Below, piece after piece: positions 56,701 to 64,000 of a stretch of DNA of 64,000 bases. Below the pieces are notes generated by a model. The model searched no databases and was not told where the DNA came from. It saw only the letters and a program-made list of their open reading frames with translations. The position numbers were made by a program, and so were the translations under genes. Location of the stretch: assembly GCA_963729445.1 (NCBI GenBank), contig CAVSNU010000005.1, positions 1 to 64,000 on the forward strand. The letters are read 5' to 3'. Source of the stretch: JACCZH01 sp963729445 (GTDB lineage: Bacteria > Chloroflexota > Chloroflexia > Thermomicrobiales > CFX8). Numbering within the stretch: position 1 is the first letter of the stretch; each line of letters starts with the position of its first letter.

Positions 56701-57292
56701 TCCAGTCATGGTTGGCGAGCGAGTCTACCTGCGCCCCCTGGAGCCGGATGACGCAGATCTGCTGGCTACGTTTGAGGCGCAGGAGACTGATACCCAGATC
56801 TTTATCGGGGGCAGGATCCCGCATAGCCCGATCGCGATCCGCAAGCTGTTCAGTGACGCTTTCAACACGCTGCCGCCCGACACCGTCGCGTTCGCTGTCT
56901 GCCTCAACGAGGACGACACGCTGATCGGCCAGATGGGCATCACCGGAATCGACTGGGTCCATCGCCACGGCGAGACGTTCTCGCACCTGGCGCCAGGCAA
57001 GTATCGTGGACGAGGCTATGGAACCGAGGCCAAACATCTGCTGCTCGAATATGCCTTCGAGCATATCGACCTGCATGTGCTGACGTCGTGGGTGTTTGAG
57101 CAGAACGAGCGCTCGGCTGGTGCGTTGGCAAAGCAGGGTTATAAACCAGCCGGCCGCATGAAGGCCGATGGCATCAAAGCCGGCGTGTACTACGACGACC
57201 TGGTCTTCGATCTGCTGCGGGACGACTGGCTGGCGGCGCGCGACGCATGGAGGGAGCGCAGGCAAGCCGGCGGAGCTGATGGCCCAAGCTGA
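56693..57292 (+). CDS. GNAT-family acetyltransferase (RimJ/RimL-like)
   Basis: 199 residues from ATG 56693 (GAGGAG upstream). GERVYLRPLEPDDADLLATFEAQ, DDTLIGQMGITGIDW, the acetyl-CoA loop APGKYRGRGYGTEAKHLLLEYAFEHI and SWVFEQNERSAGALAKQGYKPAGRMKADG are all standard. It transfers an acetyl group to an amine on a protein or small molecule. It overlaps the upstream GNAT by 8 bp and the downstream membrane protein by 14 bp, forming a tight three-gene unit. Confidence 0.92.
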   Translation: MRNPVMVGERVYLRPLEPDDADLLATFEAQETDTQIFIGGRIPHSPIAIRKLFSDAFNTLPPDTVAFAVCLNEDDTLIGQMGITGIDWVHRHGETFSHLAPGKYRGRGYGTEAKHLLLEYAFEHIDLHVLTSWVFEQNERSAGALAKQGYKPAGRMKADGIKAGVYYDDLVFDLLRDDWLAARDAWRERRQAGGADGPS

Positions 57293-59135
57293 GCGGGAGC
57301 GGTCTCTCTGGTGGACCGCGGCCCTGGTGGCGCTGGCAACGGTCTTCATGCTCCAGTCGAGCCGGGTGTTTGTTGGCTATCTCATCTTTGTCGTCGACCA
57401 GAGTCAGCGCGTGACCCTGATAACAACCGCGTTAGCCGTCTTTCTCGCCCCAGGGTTGGCCTGGGCGTTGGTTCGAGCAGTGGGCACGCAACGACTGCTC
57501 CTTGCATCAACGGCGATCCTCGTTCTCGCACGCCTGACGCTCCAGTTCTGGCAAGAGCCTGCCCCGCGCATCGTGCTCGGCGCAATCGTTATCGCCGCGT
57601 GGGGCTGGCTTACGATCGTGGCGCTGCATCGCTTCCGGGACGGTGCGGCGTTCGGCATCGTTCTGGCGCTAGCGATCGACGTTGCTGTGCGGATCGGCGC
57701 CGGTTCGATTGACCTGCCGTGGATGCCCGGGCTGGGTGCGCATCTTGTAACCGTCCTCCTCGCGCTATTGCTCGTGCTGGCTGCGTTTCACGTCGGTTCG
57801 CGCGACAATCTGTCGAGCGGACCGGCCCTGCCCCTCGTCGCCCTTGGTCCCGCGCTGGTGCTGCACCATCTGGTCACCGGAAATCTGGCGCTGGCGCAGG
57901 TAACGACCAGTCTGAGCTTTCCGGCTGCCTGGTCGGCGCTGGCGGCGGGCTTGCTGCTTGGACTGCTAGGGGTCGTGTTCGCCGCCAGCCGTCCGGCGCA
58001 CATGCTGTCCAGCCTCTTCACGGTGTTCGCCGGCGGCATCTCTCTGTTGTTGTTCTGGGCGACCTCGACTCTGCCCGCGCTCTGGCTGGTGATCGCAACC
58101 GCATCGATCACCGTACTGACCTCGCGCGCATTGATGACCGGCCAGTGCACCACGCAGGTGAGCGGAATCGGGCGTGCTGCCGTTGCTGTTACCGGCGGAA
58201 TGGTGCTCCAGGTGCTGCTGTTGTTCGTCTATTACACCTTCACCGGCTGGTGGGCGATGGTCGCTGTTGCCTGGGCGATGTTGGCGGCGGCCACGCTGAT
58301 GGTGAGGCCGCCACACCGCTTGACGACACGCCCTGTTCCGCGATCGATCGCCGCGCCGGTCGTCATGGTCAGCCTCGCGCTGTTGCTCGTCTGCGCCTGG
58401 CAATTCGTCGTCTGGACTGAGCCAGAGACAAGTGCCGCCTCCAGCCGGGAGATCACCGTCATGACCTACAACATTCAGTCTGGATTCGCGGTCGACAACG
58501 TTTGGAGTCTGGAGGAGACGGCGCGGGCGATCGAGACCGAAGACCCGGACGTTCTCGTGTTAAACGAGGTGGGGCGCGGATGGCTGGTAACGTCGGGCAA
58601 CGATGCGATTCCCTGGTTGAGCCGAAGGCTGGGCATGCAGTATGTCTGGGGGCCTGCGTCCGACGATGACCTGTGGGGCAATGCCATTCTCAGCAAGTTG
58701 CCGATCGCTGAAGGCAGCGTGGAGAAGTTCGCCTCTACCCAGAACTTGAAGCGCTCGGCCACCGGAGTCTGGGTTCGTGTCGGTGAGCGCGGCGTCTGGG
58801 TCTTTGGCACCCATCTCGACAACCCCGCCGGCGCGGACGAAGTGCGGATGGAGCAGGTGTCTGAGCTCATCTCCTTCTGGGACGAACGGCAGCCGGCGAT
58901 AGTGCTCGGCGATCTCAACGTGGACGCTGACGACGTTGTTCTCACGACCTTCGCTGATCTGGGCTTTCTCGATCCTGGCGTACAGCTTGGCGAAGAGGCT
59001 TTCACGTCAGAGGATCGCCGGAGGATCGACTATATCCTCACGTCAGACGGTATTGAAGTGATCGACATCTGGATACCTGACACCTGGAAATCCGACCACA
59101 AGCCGGTCGTAGCGCGGGTAAGACTAGGACAGTGA
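57279..59135 (+). CDS. membrane-anchored endonuclease/exonuclease/phosphatase-family protein
   Basis: 618 residues from ATG 57279 (GGAG upstream). The first 380 residues form about 11-12 hydrophobic helices. From about 390 the EEP domain starts: MTYNIQSG, VLVLNEVGRGW, FGTHLDNP, VLGDLNVDADD, RRIDYILTS and SDHKPVVARV, i.e. all catalytic metal and His/Asp motifs. EEP enzymes cleave phosphodiesters in nucleic acids or lipids. With a multi-span membrane domain and a C-terminal EEP domain, a lipid or GPI-like substrate, as in Cwh43-type proteins, is a reasonable guess. Confidence 0.88.
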   Translation: MAQAERERSLWWTAALVALATVFMLQSSRVFVGYLIFVVDQSQRVTLITTALAVFLAPGLAWALVRAVGTQRLLLASTAILVLARLTLQFWQEPAPRIVLGAIVIAAWGWLTIVALHRFRDGAAFGIVLALAIDVAVRIGAGSIDLPWMPGLGAHLVTVLLALLLVLAAFHVGSRDNLSSGPALPLVALGPALVLHHLVTGNLALAQVTTSLSFPAAWSALAAGLLLGLLGVVFAASRPAHMLSSLFTVFAGGISLLLFWATSTLPALWLVIATASITVLTSRALMTGQCTTQVSGIGRAAVAVTGGMVLQVLLLFVYYTFTGWWAMVAVAWAMLAAATLMVRPPHRLTTRPVPRSIAAPVVMVSLALLLVCAWQFVVWTEPETSAASSREITVMTYNIQSGFAVDNVWSLEETARAIETEDPDVLVLNEVGRGWLVTSGNDAIPWLSRRLGMQYVWGPASDDDLWGNAILSKLPIAEGSVEKFASTQNLKRSATGVWVRVGERGVWVFGTHLDNPAGADEVRMEQVSELISFWDERQPAIVLGDLNVDADDVVLTTFADLGFLDPGVQLGEEAFTSEDRRRIDYILTSDGIEVIDIWIPDTWKSDHKPVVARVRLGQ

Positions 59136-59278
59136 TCGGCCCCGCAAACGCCGCGTCGTTCGCTGCGTGTTGCGAGATCGCGCGTTTCAGTCCATGATTA
59201 TTCGATCTCGCGAGAGGCGCGGGAAGTGGGACCTGCGTCCAGCTGTGCACCACACGCTGAAACTAGATGGAGTCAAGG

Positions 59279-60976
59279 ATGGTTGAGACGCCGACGAAGT
59301 TCGATGTGCGCCATAAGAGCCGCACGATCCTGGATGGGCGCGATCGCGCCGCCGCCCGCTCGTATCTCTACGCCATTGGGCTGGAAGAGGACGATTTCAA
59401 GAAGCCGGTCATTGGCGTCGCTCACTCATGGATCGAGACGATGCCGTGCAACTTCGGCTTGAGGAAGCTTGCCCAGGAAGTGAAGAAGGGCATTCGCGAG
59501 GCCGGTGGTGTGCCGATGGAGGTCAACACCGTCGCGATTAGCGACGGCATCACCATGGGTACCGAGGGCATGAAGACTTCGTTGGTCAGCCGCGAGATCG
59601 TCGCCGATTCCATCGAGCTTGTGGGCCGCGGCCACATGTTTGACGCGATTATCATCCTGGCTGCCTGCGACAAGACCTTGCCGGCGGCGGCCATGGCGCT
59701 CATCCGGCTCGACATCCCTGGCTTCATTATGTACGGTGGCTCGATCATGCCGGGGAACTTTCGCGGCAAGGATGTGACCATCCAGGACGTGTTCGAAGGT
59801 ATTGGCGCGAACGCGGCCGGCAAGATGAGCGATGCCGACCTGCTTGAGCTTGAGCAGGTCGCGTGCCCCGGCGCCGGCGCCTGTGGCGGGCAATTCACCG
59901 CCAACACAATGGCCACGGCAATCGAGGTACTTGGGCTCTCGCCTGTCGGCATGGCCAGCGCTCCGGCGGTAGACCCTCGCAAAGAGAAGCTCGGCCGCAA
60001 GGCGGGCGCGCTCGTCATGGAGCAGCTGGAGCAGGGCCTCAAGCCAAGCGACATTTTGACGAAGCAGTCGTTTTTGAACGGGATCGCAAGCGCAGCGGCA
60101 ACGGGCGGCTCGACCAACATCGTGCTCCACTTCATGGCGATGGCCATGGAAGCCGGCATCCCGTTGACGATCGATGACTTCAACCCGGTTAGCGACAACA
60201 CGCCGATCATCGCCGACCTGAAGCCGAGTGGCGAGTACACGGCGGTCGACGTCTTCAACGCGGGAGGTATCGAGCTCATCACCAAGCGGCTCATCGAGGG
60301 TGGCAAGGTCGACGGGAGCCAGTTGACACCGACCGGCAGGACGCTGGCCGAAGAGGTTGCCCACGCCGAGGAGACGCCCGGGCAGAAGGTGATCCTGACC
60401 GTCGATACTGCCAAGAAGAAGACCGGTGGTCTGATGGTGCTCAAGGGCAATCTCGCGCCGGGCGGCGGCGTCATCAAAGTCTCCGGCGCTGAGCGCACGC
60501 GTCACCAGGGTCCGGCCCGCATCTTCGAGCGCGAGGAAGACGCCATGGCGGCCGTCACCGCGCGCCAGATCAAGTCTGGTGATGTTGTTGTGATTCGCTA
60601 CGAGGGGCCGCGCGGCGGACCGGGCATGCGCGAGATGCTCGGCGTCACGGCGGCGCTCGTCGGCGAGGGTCTTGGCGAGACGGTTGCCCTGCTGACGGAC
60701 GGACGCTTCAGTGGCGCGACGCGGGGCTTCATGATCGGCCACGTCGCACCCGAGGCCGCAGTAGGCGGGCCCATCGCGGCACTGCGTGAGGGCGACATCA
60801 TTACCATTGACGTTGAGCGAAAACTCCTCGAAGTCGATCTCACTGACGAGGAGATCAAGTCTCGGCTGGCCGAGTGGACGGCGCCGAAGCCGAACTACAC
60901 CTCAGGTGTACTGGCGAAGTATGCGGCGCTGGTTTCTTCGGCAACTGAGGGCGCGATAACCCGTCCGGTGCTGTAA
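59279..60976 (+). CDS. ilvD: dihydroxy-acid dehydratase
   Basis: 565 residues from ATG 59279 (GGAG 6 bp upstream; ATG 59267 also open). Iron-sulfur and active-site motifs: CDKTLPAAAMALIRLDIPG near residue 130, CPGAGACGGQFTANTMATA near 195, and DGRFSGATRGFMIGHVAPEA toward the end. The enzyme makes the 2-oxo acid precursors of valine, leucine and isoleucine. Its family neighbours IlvB/IlvC are not present nearby. The preceding 140-bp gap has an imperfect GCGAGATCG palindrome of unknown role. Confidence 0.97.
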   Translation: MVETPTKFDVRHKSRTILDGRDRAAARSYLYAIGLEEDDFKKPVIGVAHSWIETMPCNFGLRKLAQEVKKGIREAGGVPMEVNTVAISDGITMGTEGMKTSLVSREIVADSIELVGRGHMFDAIIILAACDKTLPAAAMALIRLDIPGFIMYGGSIMPGNFRGKDVTIQDVFEGIGANAAGKMSDADLLELEQVACPGAGACGGQFTANTMATAIEVLGLSPVGMASAPAVDPRKEKLGRKAGALVMEQLEQGLKPSDILTKQSFLNGIASAAATGGSTNIVLHFMAMAMEAGIPLTIDDFNPVSDNTPIIADLKPSGEYTAVDVFNAGGIELITKRLIEGGKVDGSQLTPTGRTLAEEVAHAEETPGQKVILTVDTAKKKTGGLMVLKGNLAPGGGVIKVSGAERTRHQGPARIFEREEDAMAAVTARQIKSGDVVVIRYEGPRGGPGMREMLGVTAALVGEGLGETVALLTDGRFSGATRGFMIGHVAPEAAVGGPIAALREGDIITIDVERKLLEVDLTDEEIKSRLAEWTAPKPNYTSGVLAKYAALVSSATEGAITRPVL

Positions 60977-60996
60977 AATCGGGGCACGATGATTCG

Positions 60997-61025
60997 ATAC
61001 GCGCCCGTCTCGGATGGGCGCGTAT
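60997..61025 (+). terminator. hairpin between ilvD and the MFS gene
   Basis: Perfect 10-bp stem ATACGCGCCC / GGGCGCGTAT, 9-nt loop, 20 bp after the ilvD stop; no T tract, so partial termination or mRNA processing are alternatives. Confidence 0.5.
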
Positions 61026-61042
61026 GGATAGATAGAGTGCTC

Positions 61043-62304
61043 ATGGCGACGATCTCGGCCCGAGACGACGCAGTTCCCGGGAACGCTGCAACCGAGGATT
61101 CCACGCGGGCGGCGGCCACTGACGAGCATGAGTTCAATTTCAAGGGCACCGCGACGATTGCCGGAGCCCACTTCTCGCACGATCTCTACTCGTCGCTGCT
61201 GGGGCCGATGATCGCCGTCGTCCAGGAGAAGCTGGCGGTGTCGCTGTTCATCGCCAGCCTGATGGTGCCCGCTCAGCAGATGCCCAGCATCTTGCAACCG
61301 TTCATCGGTGTGTTAGCAGATCGCACGAGCAAGCGCTGGTTCGTTGTGCTTGCCCCGGGGTGGCCGGCGTCTCGGTGTCGTCGATTGGTCTGGCGCCGCA
61401 CATCAGCGTCGTGTTGCTTCTGCTGATCGCATCCGGGCTCGCTTCCGCCGCATTCCATACACCGGCTGTGGCGCTGGTTGGAGAGTATGGCGGCAGGAAG
61501 ATGGGCCAGGCCATGGCGATCTTCATGGCCGGCGGTGAGCTGGCCCGTGCCGTCGGCCCGCTGATGATCACCGCGGCGATCGCCCTCTTTACGCTGGAGG
61601 GGTCATTTGTCGTCATGGTATTTGGCGTCGTCGCGTCGATCCTTCTGTACTTCACGATTGACACGACAGCTAGCGACGCGGCGGAGAAGGCGAAAGTGAA
61701 GGTGGCGCTGAAGCCGTTGCTGCGCGCGCGCCGCAAGTCAATCCTGGCGTTGCTGGGCTACGCAGCCGTCAAGAATCTGGCAACCGCTCCCTTTTCAATC
61801 TTTCTGGTGGTCTATCTCGTCTCGAAGGGGCGCAGCGAGTGGTACGCCGCGTTCGCGCTCTCGACGCTCTTCGTGGCGGGGATTCTCGGTGGATTCATCG
61901 GCGGCACGCTGTCAGATCGCTTCGGTCGCCGGAACGTGATGTTCGTCACTGCGATGGGCACCGCCCCCTTGTATTACCTCTATCTCTGGCTGGAAGATGG
62001 CTCCATTCTGGTTCTGGCGCTCCTGGTGATCGCCGGCGTCGTCTCAATGGCGACGCGGCCGATCCAGCTGGCGCTTGCCCAGGAAGTGTTGCCGGAAGCG
62101 CGCGGTCCAATGGCCGGCGTGATGCTGGCGTTTGGGTTCGTCTCGATGAGCCTGATCGCCCTGGCGTTCGGCGCCATGTCCGACGCCATCGGTATCGAAG
62201 TCACCTTCTGGGCGATACCGGCCACGGCCTTTCTCGCCTTACCCCTGATCGCCATGTTGCCGCGACGTGGTGAAGCATTGAAGCAGCCGGTAGCATCCGA
62301 TTAG
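61043..62304 (+). CDS. MFS transporter, fosmidomycin-resistance-like, one frameshift
   Basis: About 420 residues. The N-terminal half has AHFSHDLYSSLLGPMIAVVQ and QPFIGVLADRTSKRWFVVLAPG. The frame then breaks in a G run (about 61357) and continues with AGVSVSSIGLAP, AAFHTPAVALVGEYGGRKMGQAMAIF, FIGGTLSDRFGRRNVMFVT and the remaining helices. The order and the A-x-x-S-H-D start resemble the Fsr exporter group. Adding one G restores a single frame. Its exported compound is not predictable. Confidence 0.85.
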
Positions 62305-62897
62305 GGCCGCTCTCCTGGTGGTCCTTCTCCGGGCTCCCGAGCACTCGTTCGTGAATGAATCGTCATCCCCGCCGAGCGTCAGGACACGAGATAGGCAAAC
62401 TTGATATCTGGCCTTCGTGGTGACGTTCGGCAATCATTGTGTCGGTCTTTCGTTACACATGCACTACACCTATCTTACCCATGACCGCCTTGCTCAGCAT
62501 TTGCTCAGTTCGATTTCGGGATTGATGTTCACGCTGCTCAGGTTGGAAACGGCGCGCGACCATCCCCTATTCTCAAGGATTCCGTCGCCGCCGCACCAGC
62601 GGTGTCTCTATTGTCACCTGAATCACATCTCGTGTGTCATCTCACCGACGGTAAGAATCGTACAGTGAGGTACCTCTAGCACACACTAGGTCTTGGCGCT
62701 GGTTCTTTGGACGCGACGCTGTCAAGGCGATAGCGTCGATCGACGCCAACTAGCGCCAACGACACAAGTGAAAGGCCCCGCGGTCCTGGCGAACGTTCCT
62801 CCCATCCCCACTACTGCGGATGTGACGTTCGATTTTGTCCGGTTCTTCAGCGCCGACCTCCGCTTCGAACATTGAGCGCAAAGGGAGGACCCTGCCA
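62305..62897. other. long intergenic region before the RND gene
   Basis: Lower GC than the rest of the window, with no convincing open frame, RNA gene or known repeat. Short frames at 62417 and 62693 have no start signals or protein-like character. The region presumably carries the RND promoter and its control, but I see no clear boxes. Confidence 0.5.
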
Positions 62898-64000
62898 ATG
62901 ATGCGCTGGATCATCACCTCAAGCATGAATTTTCGGCTCTTAGTCGTTGGTGTTGCTGTGGCGATCATGGTCTATGGAGTCGTGCAGCTGCGCGACGCGC
63001 CGGTGGACGTGTTGCCCGAGTACGATCCGGTGTACGTAGAGATTCAAACTGAGGCCCTCGGGCTCTCCGCGAATGAAGTGGAAGAGCTGATCACCGTTCC
63101 ACTGGAGCAGAACCTGCTCAACGGGGTGGCGTGGCTCGACGACATCCGCTCCGAATCGGTGCCGGGTCTATCGTCGATCGTCCTGATCTTCGAAGACGGC
63201 ACCGACCCGTTGCGCGCGCGGCAGGTCGTACAAGAGCGTCTCACCCAGGCGCGTGACTTGCCACGAGTGTCCAAGCCTCCTGCCATGATCCAGCCTCTGT
63301 CGTCCACGAGTCGAGTGATGATGGTCCGGCTGACGTCGGAAGAGGTGAGTCCCATCGAGATGTCCGTTCTGGCTCGCTGGACGATCAGACCGCAGTTGAT
63401 GGGTATTCCCGGCGTCGCCAATGTCGCCCTCTGGGGGCAGCGGGAGCGGCAGCTGCAGGTCCAGGTTGATCCGACGCTCCTGCAAGAAAAAGGGGTTACC
63501 TTAGACCAGGTCATTGAATCAACCGGCAACGCACTCTGGGTGTCGCCACTGAGCTTCCTCGAAGCATCCACGCCTGGTGTCGGCGGCTTCATCGATACTC
63601 CCAACCAGAGGCTCGGTATACAACACCTGTTGCCCATCACAACGCCGGAAGACCTGGCGCAGGTACCCATCGAAGGCTGCACCGGCAGCTTCCCGACAGT
63701 GACGCGACACGTTGACGCGATCTGCCCGGCGCCGCCAGAGGCTCGACCGCTCGTGCATCTCAGCGAGGTTGCGACGGTCGTCGAAGATCACCAACCGCTC
63801 ATCGGTGATGCAGTCACCGGCGATGGTTCCAGCATGCTGCTGGTGATCGAAAAGTTTCCCGAGGCCAACACGCTGAACGTGACGCGGGACCTTGAGGCAG
63901 CATTCGAAACGATGCAACCCGGTCTTACCGGGATTGACGTCGACACAACGGTCTTCCGGCCCGCGACGTTTATCGAATCGGCGATCGACAACGTCTCGAT
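62898..64000 (+). CDS. RND-type heavy-metal/multidrug efflux pump, N-terminal part
   Basis: Open to the window edge, 367 residues seen of about 1000 expected. It begins MMRWIITSSMNFRLLVVGVA (GGGAGG upstream), then the first TM helix. VDVLPEYDPVYVEIQTEALGLSANEVEELITVPLEQNLLNGV is the CusA/CzcA-type porter start, and VKP-like porter domains follow (GIPGVANVALWGQRERQLQVQV). An unusual 20-residue Cys-containing insert is near residue 262 (EGCTGSFPTV...DAICPAPP). These inner-membrane proton antiporters usually work with an adaptor protein, not seen here. Confidence 0.92.
   Translation, partial: MMRWIITSSMNFRLLVVGVAVAIMVYGVVQLRDAPVDVLPEYDPVYVEIQTEALGLSANEVEELITVPLEQNLLNGVAWLDDIRSESVPGLSSIVLIFEDGTDPLRARQVVQERLTQARDLPRVSKPPAMIQPLSSTSRVMMVRLTSEEVSPIEMSVLARWTIRPQLMGIPGVANVALWGQRERQLQVQVDPTLLQEKGVTLDQVIESTGNALWVSPLSFLEASTPGVGGFIDTPNQRLGIQHLLPITTPEDLAQVPIEGCTGSFPTVTRHVDAICPAPPEARPLVHLSEVATVVEDHQPLIGDAVTGDGSSMLLVIEKFPEANTLNVTRDLEAAFETMQPGLTGIDVDTTVFRPATFIESAIDNVS

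Noticed and set aside
59422..60742. Two long reverse frames opposite ilvD
   Set aside because: They mirror the highly conserved dehydratase; no start signals or motifs of their own.
62417..62875. Short frames before the RND gene
   Set aside because: No ribosome site, no protein-like composition, no family match.

Overview
The window is GC-rich, gene-dense chromosomal DNA from a bacterium that looks like a Thermomicrobia-type member of the Chloroflexota. This is inferred from gene content and style: F420-type LLM oxidoreductases, twin-arginine lipoproteins with long acidic linkers after LLAAC lipoboxes, a VirB11-like lone ATPase, an HTH-plus-linker protein, and many intergenic palindromes. 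No rRNA, tRNA, CRISPR array, prophage or insertion sequence was recognised.

Layout. 0.2-4.8 kb is a reverse-strand block: a badly frameshifted BchI/MoxR-type AAA ATPase, a FAD amine oxidase, a small membrane protein and a VirB11/CpaF-like ATPase. 4.9-12.9 kb runs forward: a GT87 glycosyltransferase, then the four parts of a 2-oxo acid dehydrogenase complex (lpdA, E1-alpha, E1-beta, E2), a DinB-fold protein and an AAC(3)-like acetyltransferase. 13.2-20.4 kb carries a PLP decarboxylase, a MOSC-like protein, a reverse run of YbjQ, LLM oxidoreductase and MFS genes, and an HTH protein convergent with a DUF3891 gene. 20.6-25.4 kb has an LCP cell-wall ligase, purE-purK and rpiA. 25.5-29.1 kb has two coupled FAH-family genes, a second LLM oxidoreductase and a DJ-1/PfpI protein. 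29.7-36.1 kb has a DoxX-like protein, a Dpp/Opp-type lipoprotein with two permeases but no ATPase, and an aldehyde dehydrogenase. 36.2-43.1 kb has a DUF885 protein, a repeat cluster beside a GNAT remnant, a cyclase/kynurenine formamidase-like gene overlapping a kynurenine-type aminotransferase, and a GAF/HD-GYP signalling protein. 43.2-53.1 kb has a giant LuxR-type ATPase regulator, a ThDP enzyme, a serine hydrolase, threonine synthase and a ModC-like ABC ATPase with degenerate motifs. 53.3-64 kb has a second Tat lipoprotein, two GNATs, a membrane-anchored endonuclease/exonuclease/phosphatase, ilvD, an Fsr-like MFS exporter and the start of an RND efflux pump.

Two features run through the whole window. 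First, about a dozen genes are interrupted by single-base frameshifts that restore cleanly when one base is added or removed; this points to sequencing or assembly indels rather than gene decay. Second, intergenic spaces are populated by several related palindrome families. One is a roughly 180-bp nested palindrome with an inner GCGCAATTCATTGCGC core. Another, built on CATCCTGA...GGATCTC, has entered the 3' end of the E1-alpha gene and now appears to encode its C-terminal tail.

Functionally the region is central and amino-acid metabolism (purine, pentose phosphate, branched-chain and threonine pathways), peptide or solute uptake, export and signalling. No defence island or classic mobile element is visible. 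The strongest candidates for unusual biology are the repeat elements, including their protein-coding capture, and the motif-degenerate ABC ATPase next to an unknown gene.
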